Shown piece by piece: positions 1-8,574 of a stretch of DNA of 64,000 bases; within the stretch, counting starts at the first letter, position 1, and every line of letters starts with the position of its first letter. The DNA is from Streptomyces scabiei 87.22 (GTDB lineage Bacteria; Actinomycetota; Actinomycetes; Streptomycetales; Streptomycetaceae): NCBI RefSeq assembly GCF_000091305.1, contig NC_013929.1, positions 7,688,001 to 7,752,000 on the forward strand, written 5' to 3'. The notes under the pieces were generated by a model. That model was not told where the DNA came from and made no database searches. It worked only from the letters and a program-made list of their open reading frames with translations. The translations under genes were made by a program, and so were the position numbers.

Positions 1-633
1 CGGGCCGGTGAGTACGACGTCCTGGTGGGCATCAACCTCCTGCGGGAGGGCCTCGACCTCCCCGAGGTCTCCCTGGTGGCGATCCTCGACGCCGACAAGG
101 AGGGCTTCCTGCGCTCCGGGACCTCACTGATCCAGACCATCGGCCGCGCGGCGCGCAACGTGTCGGGGCAGGTCCACATGTACGCCGACAGGATCACCCC
201 GGCGATGGCGAAGGCCATCGACGAGACCAACCGCCGCCGGGAGAAGCAGGTCGCCTACAACAAGGCGCACGGCATCGACCCCCAGCCGCTGCGCAAGAAG
301 ATCAACGACATCGTCGCGCGGATCGCCCGCGAGGACGTCGACACCGAGCAGCTCCTCGGCACGGGCTACCGGCAGCAGAAGGACGGCAAGGCCGCCAAGG
401 CCCCCGTCCCCGCCCTCAAGGGCAGGGCGGCCGGGGCGGCCAGGGGCGCGGCGAAGGACGCCGGCCCGACCGACCGGCCTGCCGCCGAGCTGGCCCAGCA
501 GATCGAGGAGATGACGCAGCGCATGCGCGCGGCCGCCGCCGACCTGCAGTTCGAGATCGCCGCCCGGCTGCGTGACGAGGTCTCCGAGATGAAGAAGGAA
601 CTGCGGCAGATGAGGGAGGCGGGACAGGCCTGA
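1..633 (+). CDS. uvrB: UvrABC system protein B (3' part)
   Basis: C-terminal part of the excision-repair helicase UvrB, which receives damaged DNA from UvrA and recruits UvrC. The frame is open from base 1 and the 5' end lies outside the window. The first visible residues (RAGEYDVLVGINLLREGLDL) are the conserved helicase motif region, followed by the segment with IQTIGRAARN (motif VI). After a linker rich in Ala, Lys and Gly (about residues 125–155 of the visible part), the end carries the UVR domain (from about IEEMTQRM to MKKELRQM) that binds UvrC. Ends with TGA at 631–633. uvrA (13602) and uvrC (27448) are also in this window, so all three excinuclease genes lie on one 30-kb stretch but not as an operon. 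Confidence 0.97.
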   Translation, partial: RAGEYDVLVGINLLREGLDLPEVSLVAILDADKEGFLRSGTSLIQTIGRAARNVSGQVHMYADRITPAMAKAIDETNRRREKQVAYNKAHGIDPQPLRKKINDIVARIAREDVDTEQLLGTGYRQQKDGKAAKAPVPALKGRAAGAARGAAKDAGPTDRPAAELAQQIEEMTQRMRAAAADLQFEIAARLRDEVSEMKKELRQMREAGQA

Positions 634-805
634 CGGCCGGGCCGGACGCCGAGGCGCGGGGCACACCCCCGGCGCGGACGCGATGTGTTGCAAGACCGAC
701 ACAAAGTGCCACACAGGCTGCGGCGATGCCGGTGCCGCTGCGTAAGGTGCTGCACATCCGCGGACTCCGCGGAAACAGGGGACAGTTCGAGAGGGGAAAC
801 AGCGC

Positions 806-1384
806 GTGACCGTCAACATGACCAAGGGTCAGGCCATCAGTCTGCAGAAGAACGACGGAGGCAGCCTGACCGCGGTACGCATGGGTCTCGGCTGGCAGGC
901 TGCCCCCAGGCGCGGCCTGTTCGGATCCCGCACCCGTGAGATCGACCTCGACGCCTCCGCCGTGCTGTTCGCGGACAAGCAGCCCGTCGATGTCGTCTTC
1001 TTCCGCCACCTGGTGAGCGACGACGGCTCCGTCCGCCACACCGGCGACAACCTCGTCGGCGGCGTGGGACAGGGCGGCGACGACGAGGCGATCCTCGTCG
1101 ACCTGGCCCGGGTGCCGGTCCACATCGACCAGATCGTCTTCACCGTGAACTCCTTCACGGGCCAGACCTTCCAGGAGGTGCAGAACGCGTTCTGCCGTCT
1201 GGTCGACGAGACCAACGGCCAGGAGCTCGCGCGCTACACCCTCGCGGGCGGCGGCCAGTACACGGCCCAGATCATGGCCAAGGTGCACCGCGCGGGCGCG
1301 GGATGGCAGATGACCGCCATCGGCACACCCGCCAACGGGCGTACCTTCCAGGACCTGATGCCGGCGATCCTGCCGGTTCTCTAG
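806..1384 (+). CDS. TerD-family stress protein
   Basis: 192-aa TerD-domain protein, a cytoplasmic Ca2+-binding family linked to tellurite resistance, metal stress and, in Streptomyces, development. The single TerD domain fills the protein: start VTVNMTKGQAISL, the acidic metal-binding region around EIDLDASAVLF, and GQGGDDEAILVDL. The chosen start is GTG 806, preceded by the purine-rich GAGAGGGGAAA at 789–799; ATG 818 is an in-frame alternative. It lies 48 bp upstream of the TerD-fusion gene at 1432 and probably shares its transcript. Family assignment is firm; the exact stress it responds to is not visible. Confidence 0.93.
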   Translation: MTVNMTKGQAISLQKNDGGSLTAVRMGLGWQAAPRRGLFGSRTREIDLDASAVLFADKQPVDVVFFRHLVSDDGSVRHTGDNLVGGVGQGGDDEAILVDLARVPVHIDQIVFTVNSFTGQTFQEVQNAFCRLVDETNGQELARYTLAGGGQYTAQIMAKVHRAGAGWQMTAIGTPANGRTFQDLMPAILPVL

Positions 1385-1431
1385 GCGAGATCGACGCGGC
1401 ACGCGGTGAGCGACACAGGGGGACGAAGTCG

Positions 1432-3495
1432 ATGACGGCCGAGCTGGTCCGGGGGCAGAACCATCCGCTGCCCGAGGCCCGACTGGAGATCCGCGTCTCG
1501 GCCGGCACGCCGATCGTGGCCGGGGTCACCCTCGGCGACGAGGGCGGCCGGGTGCAGGGCGTGGAGTGGGTCGCCCACCCGGGCGCGCCCACCCTCCCGG
1601 GCGTCGAGGTGCCGAGACAGGCGGCGGCAGACCATCGCCTCGCCGTGGATCTCGACGCCCTGACGCCGGCCGTGCACCGGGCGACGGTGCTGCTCGCCCT
1701 GCCGTCCGGCAGCGGCGGCCCGGCGCGGTTCGGCGCCGTCGCCGCCCCCTTCGTCGCGGTCACCGGCCTCGACGGCACGGAGGTCGTCAGCTACACCATC
1801 ACCGACCTGGAGTCGGAGTCGGCGGTCATCGCCCTGGAGCTGTACCGCAGACAAGGTGCGTGGAAGGTCCGTGCGGTCGGCCAGGGGTACGCGGGCGGCC
1901 TCGCCGAGCTGCTCGCCGACCAGGGTCTGCCGCAGGCCCAGCAGCTCGCCGGCGGCATCCACGAGGCCGTGCTCCAGGGCCTCGCCCGTTCCGTGGCCGC
2001 GCCGCCGCCCCGCCTCGCGGAGCCGGACCGCCCCCGCCGGACGGCCACCCCCGCGCAGGGCCCCGACCAGACCCATGGGGGTCCGACACCCCAGGGCCTG
2101 CCCGGGACCACCCCTCCGCAGCAGGGACACCCGCCCGCCTCCCCGTACGGCGCCACGCCCCCGTACGGCTCCTCGCCCGACGCCACCCTGCCCGACCACG
2201 CGTCGCCGCAGCTCGGCGGCCCCGCCCCCGCCGACCCGTCCGCCGGGACCCAGCCCGCCGCGACCGGCACCGGCGGCCCCGTCAACTACAGCCACCCCGG
2301 CCGCCAGACCACCGCGCCACCGCCTCCGCCGCCGACCGCGCCACCGGCCCCGCCGGGACAGCCCGCGCGGCCCGTCGCCGGTGACGCGACCGGCTGGTCC
2401 ATGGAGGAGCGCCTCTACAACCAGGTGTGGGGCATGTTCGAGGACCTCGCCCGCACCACCGCCGCCTATCGCAGCGCCGTCGACTTCGCCGAGTCGCGCA
2501 TGGAACAGGAGCTGGACAAGGCCCTGTCCGACCCACGCAGCAGGATCGGCGGCCAGGGCGAGGCGGTGCGCGAGGCCGCCCGCGCCAAGCACGCCCAGCT
2601 CGTCGACCGGGCCAGGGAGGCCCTCGACCGCGACCTCGCCCAGCTGCGGGCCGAGGCCGAGGTGGTCGAGCCCGCGCTGCCGCCCGCCTTCGCCAGCTGG
2701 GACAACCCGGTCTGGCACGGCTACCGGGTGCCGATGGAGATCCCCATGGCGCTGCGCCTGGGCGACCTGCGTCTCCCGGAGAGCGAGGACGTGCGCATAC
2801 CGATGCTGGTCCGGCTGCCGCTGGAACGCGGCCTGTGGGTCGACAGCGGCCGCTCCGGCTCCCGCGACTCGCTCGCCGACTCCGACGAACTGCGCCGCCG
2901 GGCGCTGGACACGGCCGTGGCGCTTGCCGCACGTCTGCTCGCGGTCTACCCGCCCGGCGAGTTCACCGTGCACGTCGCGGACGCGGCCGGGGCCGGCGTG
3001 TCCGCGCTGGCGCCACTGGTGGGCGCCGGTGTGCTCGCCGGACCGCCCGCCGCCGGAGCCGCGGGCGTCTCCGATCTCCTCGGGCGGCTCACCCAGCGCG
3101 TCGACCTCGTGCAGATGGCGGTGCGCGGCGGCGCGGCCGACGCCCTGCCCCCCGGCTTCGACACGGCCGAACAACTGCTGATCGTCAACGACTTCCCGCA
3201 CGGTTTCGACGACCGCGCCGTCACCCAGCTCCGCTATCTCGCGGACGAGGGCCCGGCCTTCGGCGTCCACCTGATGATGGTCGCCGACCGCGAGGAAGCC
3301 GCCGCCTACGGGCCGCTGCTGGACCCGCTGTGGCGTTCGCTGATGCGACTGACACCCACCCCCGACGACCACCTCGCCGACCCGTGGGTCGGGCACGCCT
3401 GGACCTACGAGCCGTCGAACATCCCGGCCGGCAGCCGGGTCATGCAGGACGTCCTCGCCCGCGTCGCGGACGCCCGGCGCTCCTGGAATCGGTGA
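1432..3495 (+). CDS. TerD-domain protein with FtsK/SpoIIIE-like C-terminal region
   Basis: 687-aa multidomain protein. Residues 1–160 form a divergent TerD domain (around LEIRVSAGTPIVAGVTLGD). Residues about 180–320 are a long Pro/Gly/Thr-rich disordered linker. The C-terminal half begins with a charged helical region and then resembles the motor-type ATPase fold seen in Ter-associated FtsK-like proteins: LVRLPLERGLWVDSG, then a Walker B-like strand (LLIVNDFP) and VHLMMVADREE. I see no canonical Walker A, so ATPase activity is doubtful. Start ATG 1432 follows AGGGGGACG; the longer open frame back to 1303 overlaps terD and is unlikely. It probably works with the adjacent TerD and TerC proteins as a membrane-associated stress complex; this is inferred from family context only. 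Confidence 0.8.
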   Translation: MTAELVRGQNHPLPEARLEIRVSAGTPIVAGVTLGDEGGRVQGVEWVAHPGAPTLPGVEVPRQAAADHRLAVDLDALTPAVHRATVLLALPSGSGGPARFGAVAAPFVAVTGLDGTEVVSYTITDLESESAVIALELYRRQGAWKVRAVGQGYAGGLAELLADQGLPQAQQLAGGIHEAVLQGLARSVAAPPPRLAEPDRPRRTATPAQGPDQTHGGPTPQGLPGTTPPQQGHPPASPYGATPPYGSSPDATLPDHASPQLGGPAPADPSAGTQPAATGTGGPVNYSHPGRQTTAPPPPPPTAPPAPPGQPARPVAGDATGWSMEERLYNQVWGMFEDLARTTAAYRSAVDFAESRMEQELDKALSDPRSRIGGQGEAVREAARAKHAQLVDRAREALDRDLAQLRAEAEVVEPALPPAFASWDNPVWHGYRVPMEIPMALRLGDLRLPESEDVRIPMLVRLPLERGLWVDSGRSGSRDSLADSDELRRRALDTAVALAARLLAVYPPGEFTVHVADAAGAGVSALAPLVGAGVLAGPPAAGAAGVSDLLGRLTQRVDLVQMAVRGGAADALPPGFDTAEQLLIVNDFPHGFDDRAVTQLRYLADEGPAFGVHLMMVADREEAAAYGPLLDPLWRSLMRLTPTPDDHLADPWVGHAWTYEPSNIPAGSRVMQDVLARVADARRSWNR

Positions 3496-3598
3496 GGACC
3501 ACTCCATACCAAGCCCTTGCAAAGCCCGGTGACCTGCGGTTTTGATTCTTCCTTTGCCTACCCCTTTACCTGTTCTTGGTGATTGGGGTACTCTTTTG

Positions 3599-3735
3599 GT
3601 GCGGAGGGGAGTACTCCCTACATGCTGCGGCGTACCCGTCAATACGGATCAATCCTGATCCCGGGGCGTCGGCCCGGCGGCACCAGGCGTTGAGGAACGC
3701 CCTGGAGGACCGGGTGGAAGAGACCTCCGGTAGCG
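3599..3735 (+). ncRNA. yybP-ykoY (Mn2+) riboswitch upstream of terC
   Basis: The leader of terC carries the hallmarks of the yybP-ykoY family: the conserved GGGGAGTA near its 5' end (3607–3614), a strongly paired middle, and GGAAGAGACCTCCGG at the 3' end, which includes the conserved GAGACC. Family riboswitches bind Mn2+ and control TerC-like and other Mn exporters. It ends about 40 nt before the terC start, so both transcriptional and translational control are possible. Identified by eye from consensus bases; a covariance-model search was not possible here. Confidence 0.72.
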
Positions 3736-3775
3736 ACGACGCTGAAATTTGCCGTTACGTACTGCCGGAGGCGCA

Positions 3776-4777
3776 GTGGATGTTTCGACGACCCTTTGGG
3801 TCCTCACAGTCGTGGGCCTCGCCGCCCTCATCGCGGTCGACTTCTTCATCGGTCGCAAGCCCCATGATGTGTCCATCAAGGAAGCCGGCATCTGGACGAT
3901 CGTCTGGATCGTCCTGGCCGCCCTCTTCGGACTCGGGCTGCTCGTCTTCTCCGGCGGTCAGCCGGCCGGAGAGTTCTTCGCGGGCTACATCACCGAGAAG
4001 TCCCTGAGCGTCGACAACCTCTTCGTCTTCGTCCTGATCATGGCGAAGTTCTCGGTGCCGACGCAGTACCAGCAGCGCGTGCTGCTGGTCGGTGTGCTGA
4101 TAGCCCTGGTGCTCCGCGCGATATTCATCGCCGCGGGCGCGGCGATCCTCGCCAGCTTCGCCTGGGTCTTCTACATCTTCGGCGCGTTCCTGATCTACAC
4201 CGCCTGGAAGCTGATCCAGGAGGCCAGGGCCGACGAGGCGGAGGAGGAGTACGAGGAGAACAAGCTCCTCAAGGCCGTCGAGAAGCGCTTCGGTGTCGCC
4301 GACCGGTACCACGGCACCAAGCTGTGGATCGAGCAGAACGGCAAGCGCGTCATGACGCCGATGCTGGTCGTGATGCTCGCCATCGGCACCACCGACATCC
4401 TCTTCGCGCTGGACTCCATCCCGGCGATCTTCGGTCTGACCCAGGACCCGTACATCGTGTTCACGGCCAACGCGTTCGCGCTCATGGGCCTGCGACAGCT
4501 GTACTTCCTGATCGGCGGACTGCTGAAGAAGCTGGTCCACCTGTCCTACGGCCTGTCGGTCATCCTCGGCTTCATCGGGGTGAAGCTGGTGCTGCATGCC
4601 CTGCACGAGTCCGGGGTACACGTGCCGGAGATCTCCATCCCCGTGTCGCTCGGCGTGATCTGCGCGGTTCTGGTCGTCACCACGATCACCAGCCTGATCG
4701 CCTCCAAGAAGCAGGCGGCGGCCGAAGCGGTGCCGGAGAAGGCCGAAGGCACCGAGAAGGACAGCATCGAGGCCTGA
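3776..4777 (+). CDS. terC: TerC-family integral membrane protein (probable Mn2+ exporter)
   Basis: 333-aa polytopic membrane protein of the TerC family. Members span the membrane 7–9 times and move or handle metal ions; several are Mn2+ exporters. Conserved TerC features are present: the acidic VDFFIGRK near the N-terminus, SVDNLFVFVLI (about residues 77–87) and TTDILFALDSIPAIF (about residues 207–221), with intramembrane Asp/Asn residues. Start GTG 3776 is preceded by GGAGG (3767–3771); the upstream TTG of the open frame lies in the riboswitch leader. The yybP-ykoY element just upstream argues for manganese as the relevant ion. chaA follows 110 bp downstream in the same direction. Confidence 0.94.
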   Translation: MDVSTTLWVLTVVGLAALIAVDFFIGRKPHDVSIKEAGIWTIVWIVLAALFGLGLLVFSGGQPAGEFFAGYITEKSLSVDNLFVFVLIMAKFSVPTQYQQRVLLVGVLIALVLRAIFIAAGAAILASFAWVFYIFGAFLIYTAWKLIQEARADEAEEEYEENKLLKAVEKRFGVADRYHGTKLWIEQNGKRVMTPMLVVMLAIGTTDILFALDSIPAIFGLTQDPYIVFTANAFALMGLRQLYFLIGGLLKKLVHLSYGLSVILGFIGVKLVLHALHESGVHVPEISIPVSLGVICAVLVVTTITSLIASKKQAAAEAVPEKAEGTEKDSIEA

Positions 4778-4805
4778 CACAGGCCCGTACCGCACAGCAC
4801 TCTCT

Positions 4806-4867
4806 GATGGGGCCCCGTACGACGGAGACGCAGTTCCCAGGCGTCCACCGGAGTGCGGGGCCCCATC
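4806..4867 (+). promoter_or_regulatory. Long hairpin between terC and chaA
   Basis: A perfect 12-bp inverted repeat (GATGGGGCCCCG at 4806–4817, CGGGGCCCCATC at 4856–4867), extendable to 15 pairs with one G·U, encloses a 38-nt region that itself contains GACGC/GCGTC. It ends 20 nt before the chaA start. It may be the terC terminator, but there is no T-tract, and its closeness to the chaA ribosome site allows a leader-control role. Confidence 0.55.
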
Positions 4868-4887
4868 GCGTCTGAAAGGATCACCGT

Positions 4888-5988
4888 ATGCTCGCTCGGC
4901 TCCGGTCGCTCACGACACGATGGACCGATGTCGTCCCGGTGGCCGCGGTCGTCCTGCTCGCTCTCACCTGGGGACGTGACCTTCCCCCCGGGGCCGTCGC
5001 GCTGGTGACACTGGTGCTCGCGGGAGCCGTACTGGCCGCCGTCCACCACGCCGAGGTCGTCGCCCACCGCGTCGGTGAACCGTTCGGCTCCCTCGTCCTC
5101 GCCGTCGCCGTCACGATCATCGAAGTCGCCCTGATCGTCACCCTGATGATCGACGGCGGTGACAAGAGCGCGACCCTCGCCCGCGACACCGTCTTCGCCG
5201 CCGTGATGATCACCTGCAACGGCATCGTCGGTATCTGTCTGCTGGTCGCCTCACTGCGCCACGGACTCGCGGTCTTCAACCCCGAGGGCACCGGCGCCGC
5301 CCTCGCCACGGTCGCGACGCTGGCCACACTCAGTCTGGTGCTGCCCACCTTCACCACCAGCAAGCCGGGCCCGGAGTTCTCCACCGCGCAACTCACCTTC
5401 GCCGCACTGTCCTCACTGGCCCTGTACGGGCTGTTCGTCGCGACCCAGACCGTGCGGCACCGGGACTACTTCCTGCCCATCACCCGCATGGGCGAGGTGA
5501 TCGCCGAGGACGACCACGCCGAGGCACCCTCGGCGCGCACCGCGAAGATCAGCCTCGGCATGCTCGGTCTCGCCCTGGTCGGCGTGGTCGGCCTGGCCAA
5601 GGGCGTCTCGCCCACCATCGAGTCCGGTGTGGACGCCGCGGGCATGCCGCACGCCGTCGTCGGTGTGGTCATCGCGCTGCTCGTGCTGCTGCCCGAGACC
5701 ATCGCCGCCCTGCGCGCGGCCCGCCGCGACCGCGTCCAGACCAGCCTCAACCTCGCCCTCGGCTCCGCCATGGCCAGCATCGGCCTGACCATCCCCGCCG
5801 TCGCCCTGGCCTCCGTCTGGCTCTCCGGCCCGCTCGTCCTCGGCCTCGGCTCCACCCACATGGTGCTGCTCGCCCTCACCGTCGTGGTCGCCTCGCTGAC
5901 CGTCGTCCCCGGACGCGCCACGCCCCTTCAGGGAGGCGTCCATCTGGTGCTGTTCGCGGCGTACCTGGAGCTGGCGGTGAACCCGTAG
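4888..5988 (+). CDS. chaA: ChaA-type Ca2+(Na+)/H+ antiporter
   Basis: 366-aa cation/proton antiporter of the CaCA superfamily. It has the two inverted alpha-repeats: the first around VAVTIIEVALIVTLMIDGG (about residues 71–89) and the second around LLVLLPETIAALRAARRD with NLALGSAMASIGLT following. The conserved intramembrane Glu of each repeat is visible (IIEVA and LPETIA). About 11 hydrophobic segments fit the family. ATG 4888 is preceded by GAAAGGA. Placement behind terC suggests a metal/cation homeostasis module together with the TerD genes. The actual ion (Ca2+, Na+ or K+) cannot be read from sequence. Confidence 0.92.
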   Translation: MLARLRSLTTRWTDVVPVAAVVLLALTWGRDLPPGAVALVTLVLAGAVLAAVHHAEVVAHRVGEPFGSLVLAVAVTIIEVALIVTLMIDGGDKSATLARDTVFAAVMITCNGIVGICLLVASLRHGLAVFNPEGTGAALATVATLATLSLVLPTFTTSKPGPEFSTAQLTFAALSSLALYGLFVATQTVRHRDYFLPITRMGEVIAEDDHAEAPSARTAKISLGMLGLALVGVVGLAKGVSPTIESGVDAAGMPHAVVGVVIALLVLLPETIAALRAARRDRVQTSLNLALGSAMASIGLTIPAVALASVWLSGPLVLGLGSTHMVLLALTVVVASLTVVPGRATPLQGGVHLVLFAAYLELAVNP

Positions 5989-6003
5989 ACCCGGGTCTAC
6001 GGG
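5982..6003. terminator. Palindromic convergent terminator candidate
   Basis: A perfect 22-bp palindrome (CCCGTAGACCC followed by its reverse complement GGGTCTACGGG) overlaps the chaA stop codon (TAG 5986–5988) and lies 21 bp from the 3' end of the convergent MFS gene. It can fold in either transcript, so it suits a bidirectional terminator. Confidence 0.6.
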
Positions 6004-6024
6004 GTCCTTTCGGGCCGGGCGGGC

Positions 6025-7335
6025 TCACGCCGCGGCGGCCTCGGCCTGCGCGGTCGCCGCCGTCGGAACCGGCCGCGTCTCCGGGAGCAGTGCGAAGCAG
6101 CCCAGGCTCAGCACCGCGATCCCGGTCAGATACGCGCCCACCCCCCAGGGCACGCGCCCGTCCTGCGCCACGGCGGTGGCCACGATCGGGGTCAGGGCGC
6201 CGCCCAGCACTCCGCCGAGGTTGTAGCCGACGGCGGCGCCCGTGCAACGCACCCGGGGCTCGTACAGCTCCGGCAGATACGCGGCGACGACGGCGAACAT
6301 CGTGACGAACGCGAGCATCGCCACCAGGAAACCGCAGAAGATCAGCACGGGCTCACCGGTGGACAGCAGCGCGACCATCGGGAACATCCACAGCACGGTG
6401 ACACCACAGCCGATCAGACACATCGGGCGCCGCCCGTACCGGTCGCCCAGCACCGCCGCCACCGGCGTCAGGGCACCCTTCACCACCACGGCCGCCATGA
6501 CGCAGGTCAGCATGACCGTACGGCTGACGCCGAGCCGCTCGGTGCCGTACGCGAGGGACCAGGTCGTCACCGTGTAGAACACCGCGTACCCGATCGCGAG
6601 CGCCCCGGCCGTGAGCAGGACGAGCCGCCAGTGACCGCGTACGACCTCGGCGAACGGCACGCGCGCGGGCTCCTCGATCCGCAGGAACTGCGGGCTCTCC
6701 GTGAGCGAGGACCGCAGCCACAGACCCGCCACGGCCAGGACGCCCGCCGCCCAGAACGGCACCCGCCAGCCCCAGGCGGCGAACTCTTCCTCCGTCAGGG
6801 TCGCCGACAGCGCCAGCATCACGCCGTTGGCCAGCAGGAACCCCACCGCGGGCCCGACCTGCGGGAAGCTCGACCAGAGCCCGCGCCGCTCGGCCGGCGC
6901 GTGCTCGGCCGTCAGCAGCACCGCACCGCCCCACTCGCCGCCCAGCCCCAGCCCCTGCAGGAAGCGCAGCACGAGCAGGAGAAGGGGAGCCGTCACGCCG
7001 ATGGAGCCGAACGTGGGCAGACAGCCGACCGCCACGGTCGCGCCCCCGGTCAGCAGCAGCGAGGCGACCAGCACCGGGCGCCGCCCGTGCCGGTCCCCGA
7101 TGTGCCCGAACAGCACCGAGCCCAGCGGCCGTGCCACGAACCCGACCCCGAAGGTGGCGAAGGCCGCGAGCGTCCCGGCCAGGGGCGAGAACGTCGGGAA
7201 GAACAGCGGCCCGAGGACGAGCGCCGCCGCCGTCCCGTACACGAAGAAGTCGTAGAACTCGATGGCCGTCCCGGCGAGCGAGGCGGACGCGAGCCGCAGC
7301 ATGGACGGCGGGCTCACGGTGCGTGCGGGGTGCAT
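6025..7335 (-). CDS. MFS transporter, metabolite:H+ symporter (MHS) family
   Basis: 436-aa major facilitator with 12 predicted transmembrane segments. It matches the MHS subfamily (ProP, ShiA, KgtP type): the N-terminal AGTAIEFYDFFVYGT in helix 1, the loop 2–3 signature GHIGDRHGRRPVL, the helix 4–5 region LRFLQGLGLGGEWGGAVLLTAEH, and a second GDRYGRRP between helices 8 and 9. MHS proteins import small organic acids, betaines or shikimate by proton symport; the substrate cannot be assigned. Starts at ATG 7335 and is convergent with chaA. No partner gene is adjacent on its strand. Confidence 0.9.
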   Translation of the reverse strand: MHPARTVSPPSMLRLASASLAGTAIEFYDFFVYGTAAALVLGPLFFPTFSPLAGTLAAFATFGVGFVARPLGSVLFGHIGDRHGRRPVLVASLLLTGGATVAVGCLPTFGSIGVTAPLLLLVLRFLQGLGLGGEWGGAVLLTAEHAPAERRGLWSSFPQVGPAVGFLLANGVMLALSATLTEEEFAAWGWRVPFWAAGVLAVAGLWLRSSLTESPQFLRIEEPARVPFAEVVRGHWRLVLLTAGALAIGYAVFYTVTTWSLAYGTERLGVSRTVMLTCVMAAVVVKGALTPVAAVLGDRYGRRPMCLIGCGVTVLWMFPMVALLSTGEPVLIFCGFLVAMLAFVTMFAVVAAYLPELYEPRVRCTGAAVGYNLGGVLGGALTPIVATAVAQDGRVPWGVGAYLTGIAVLSLGCFALLPETRPVPTAATAQAEAAAA

Positions 7336-7424
7336 GCCACGTCAACTACCCACGGTGACGGGCGGTTACGGGGGCGTGCGGAGGCTCGCGCGAGCTCACT
7401 GTGCGTCAGGAGGTGCCGACGGCC

Positions 7425-8471
7425 TCAGTAGGTCACGGTGATGCGCCGGGCGGGACCGTCCACCCGGATCACGCCGCCGTAGGGGATGACGACCTGCGGG
7501 TCGGTGTGTCCGAGATCCACGTCGAAGACGATCGTGGCGTCGGGGGCGTACGTCCGCATGGCGCGCAGGACGGCCTCCCGCTGTCCGGCCGTGTAACGGG
7601 CCGCTTCCTCCGGGGTGGTGGGCCGCTCCAGCGACCATGCCTTGGGGCGTCCCATCAGCAGGGCGGAGAACCGGTGGAGCAGGCCGCGTTCGCCCATGTT
7701 GCGCAGGGTGTGGAATACCTCCTCGGCGCTCGGCAGCTCCTCCGAGGTCTCCAGGAAGAGCACACCGCCGTCGAACACGGACAGGTCGCGCGGTATCTCG
7801 CGGTCGGCCATCAGCAGCCACGCCAGGATCTCCAGACAGCCGCCCCAGCTCCGGCCCTCCACCACACGGTCGGCGTTCACCCAGGTCCATCCGGTGCCGG
7901 GCACGGTCTCCGGCTCCGCGTCGAAGGTCGCCGGGTCGGCCCAGTCCCGGTCGACGTCGTTGAAGCGGTCGGCCGGCCGCAGGTCGTAGGGGCCGGAGGT
8001 GAACAGCGCGGCGCGCAGGGAGTGAGCGGTCAGCGGGTCCATGGCGACCGACCTGCCGAGCGCGGTCATGACGGTGCCGCCGTGGTAGCCGACGATCCCG
8101 GTGGCGTACAGGTACGCCAGCAGGTTGGTGTTGTCGCTCAGTCCGAAGAACGGCTTGGGGTGGGCCCGCAGTAACTCCCGGTCCAGCAGCGGCAGCACGG
8201 TGATCTGGTCGTCACCGCCGATCGACGTCAGCACCGCCTTGACGTCCGGGTCGGCGAAGGCGGCGTGGACGTCGTCGGCCCGCTGCCGCGGGGTGGCGTC
8301 CATCTTCCGGGTCGTCGGGTACTCGACCGGTTCGAGGCCGTACTCCTCGCGCAGCCGCCGCAGCCCCAGTTCGAAGGGGCGCGGGAAGAGTCCGGGCAGG
8401 CCGACGCCGGGCGACAGGACGGCGACACGATCACCGGGAGCGGGCTTGGGCGGGTACGAGGGCTGGGTCAT
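7425..8471 (-). CDS. S66-family peptidase (LD-carboxypeptidase / MccF-like)
   Basis: 348-aa cytoplasmic serine peptidase of family S66. The Ser–Glu–His triad is recognisable: nucleophile in FFGLSDNTNLL, Glu in GRSWGGCLEIL and His in DVDLGHTDPQ. The opening GDRVAVLSPG and TSIGGDD are also typical. Members cleave L,D-peptide bonds in recycled murein peptides or, as MccF, detoxify microcin C-like peptide nucleotides; the long spacing between the motifs fits the MccF branch. Codon 100 or so is TTA (8172–8174, in REL-L-RAH), which would make translation dependent on the bldA tRNA. It is divergent from aroQ with about 100 bp between them. Confidence 0.88.
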   Translation of the reverse strand: MTQPSYPPKPAPGDRVAVLSPGVGLPGLFPRPFELGLRRLREEYGLEPVEYPTTRKMDATPRQRADDVHAAFADPDVKAVLTSIGGDDQITVLPLLDRELLRAHPKPFFGLSDNTNLLAYLYATGIVGYHGGTVMTALGRSVAMDPLTAHSLRAALFTSGPYDLRPADRFNDVDRDWADPATFDAEPETVPGTGWTWVNADRVVEGRSWGGCLEILAWLLMADREIPRDLSVFDGGVLFLETSEELPSAEEVFHTLRNMGERGLLHRFSALLMGRPKAWSLERPTTPEEAARYTAGQREAVLRAMRTYAPDATIVFDVDLGHTDPQVVIPYGGVIRVDGPARRITVTY

Positions 8472-8574
8472 GGGAGGGAGGGTACGGCCTCCTGCCGTGC
8501 CGTTTCACCGTGATAAACCGGGGTCGAGCAGTGGTCCGCGACGGGCCGCGCACCCCGAACGGACCGGAGGAACC

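Noticed and set aside
1381..3642. 753-codon antisense frame over the TerD-fusion gene
   Set aside because: Repetitive Arg/Gly/Val product with no domain; the sense gene has clear TerD similarity.
3576..4007. 143-codon forward frame over the terC leader
   Set aside because: Overlaps the riboswitch and the terC start in a different frame; Ser/Pro-rich product without similarity.
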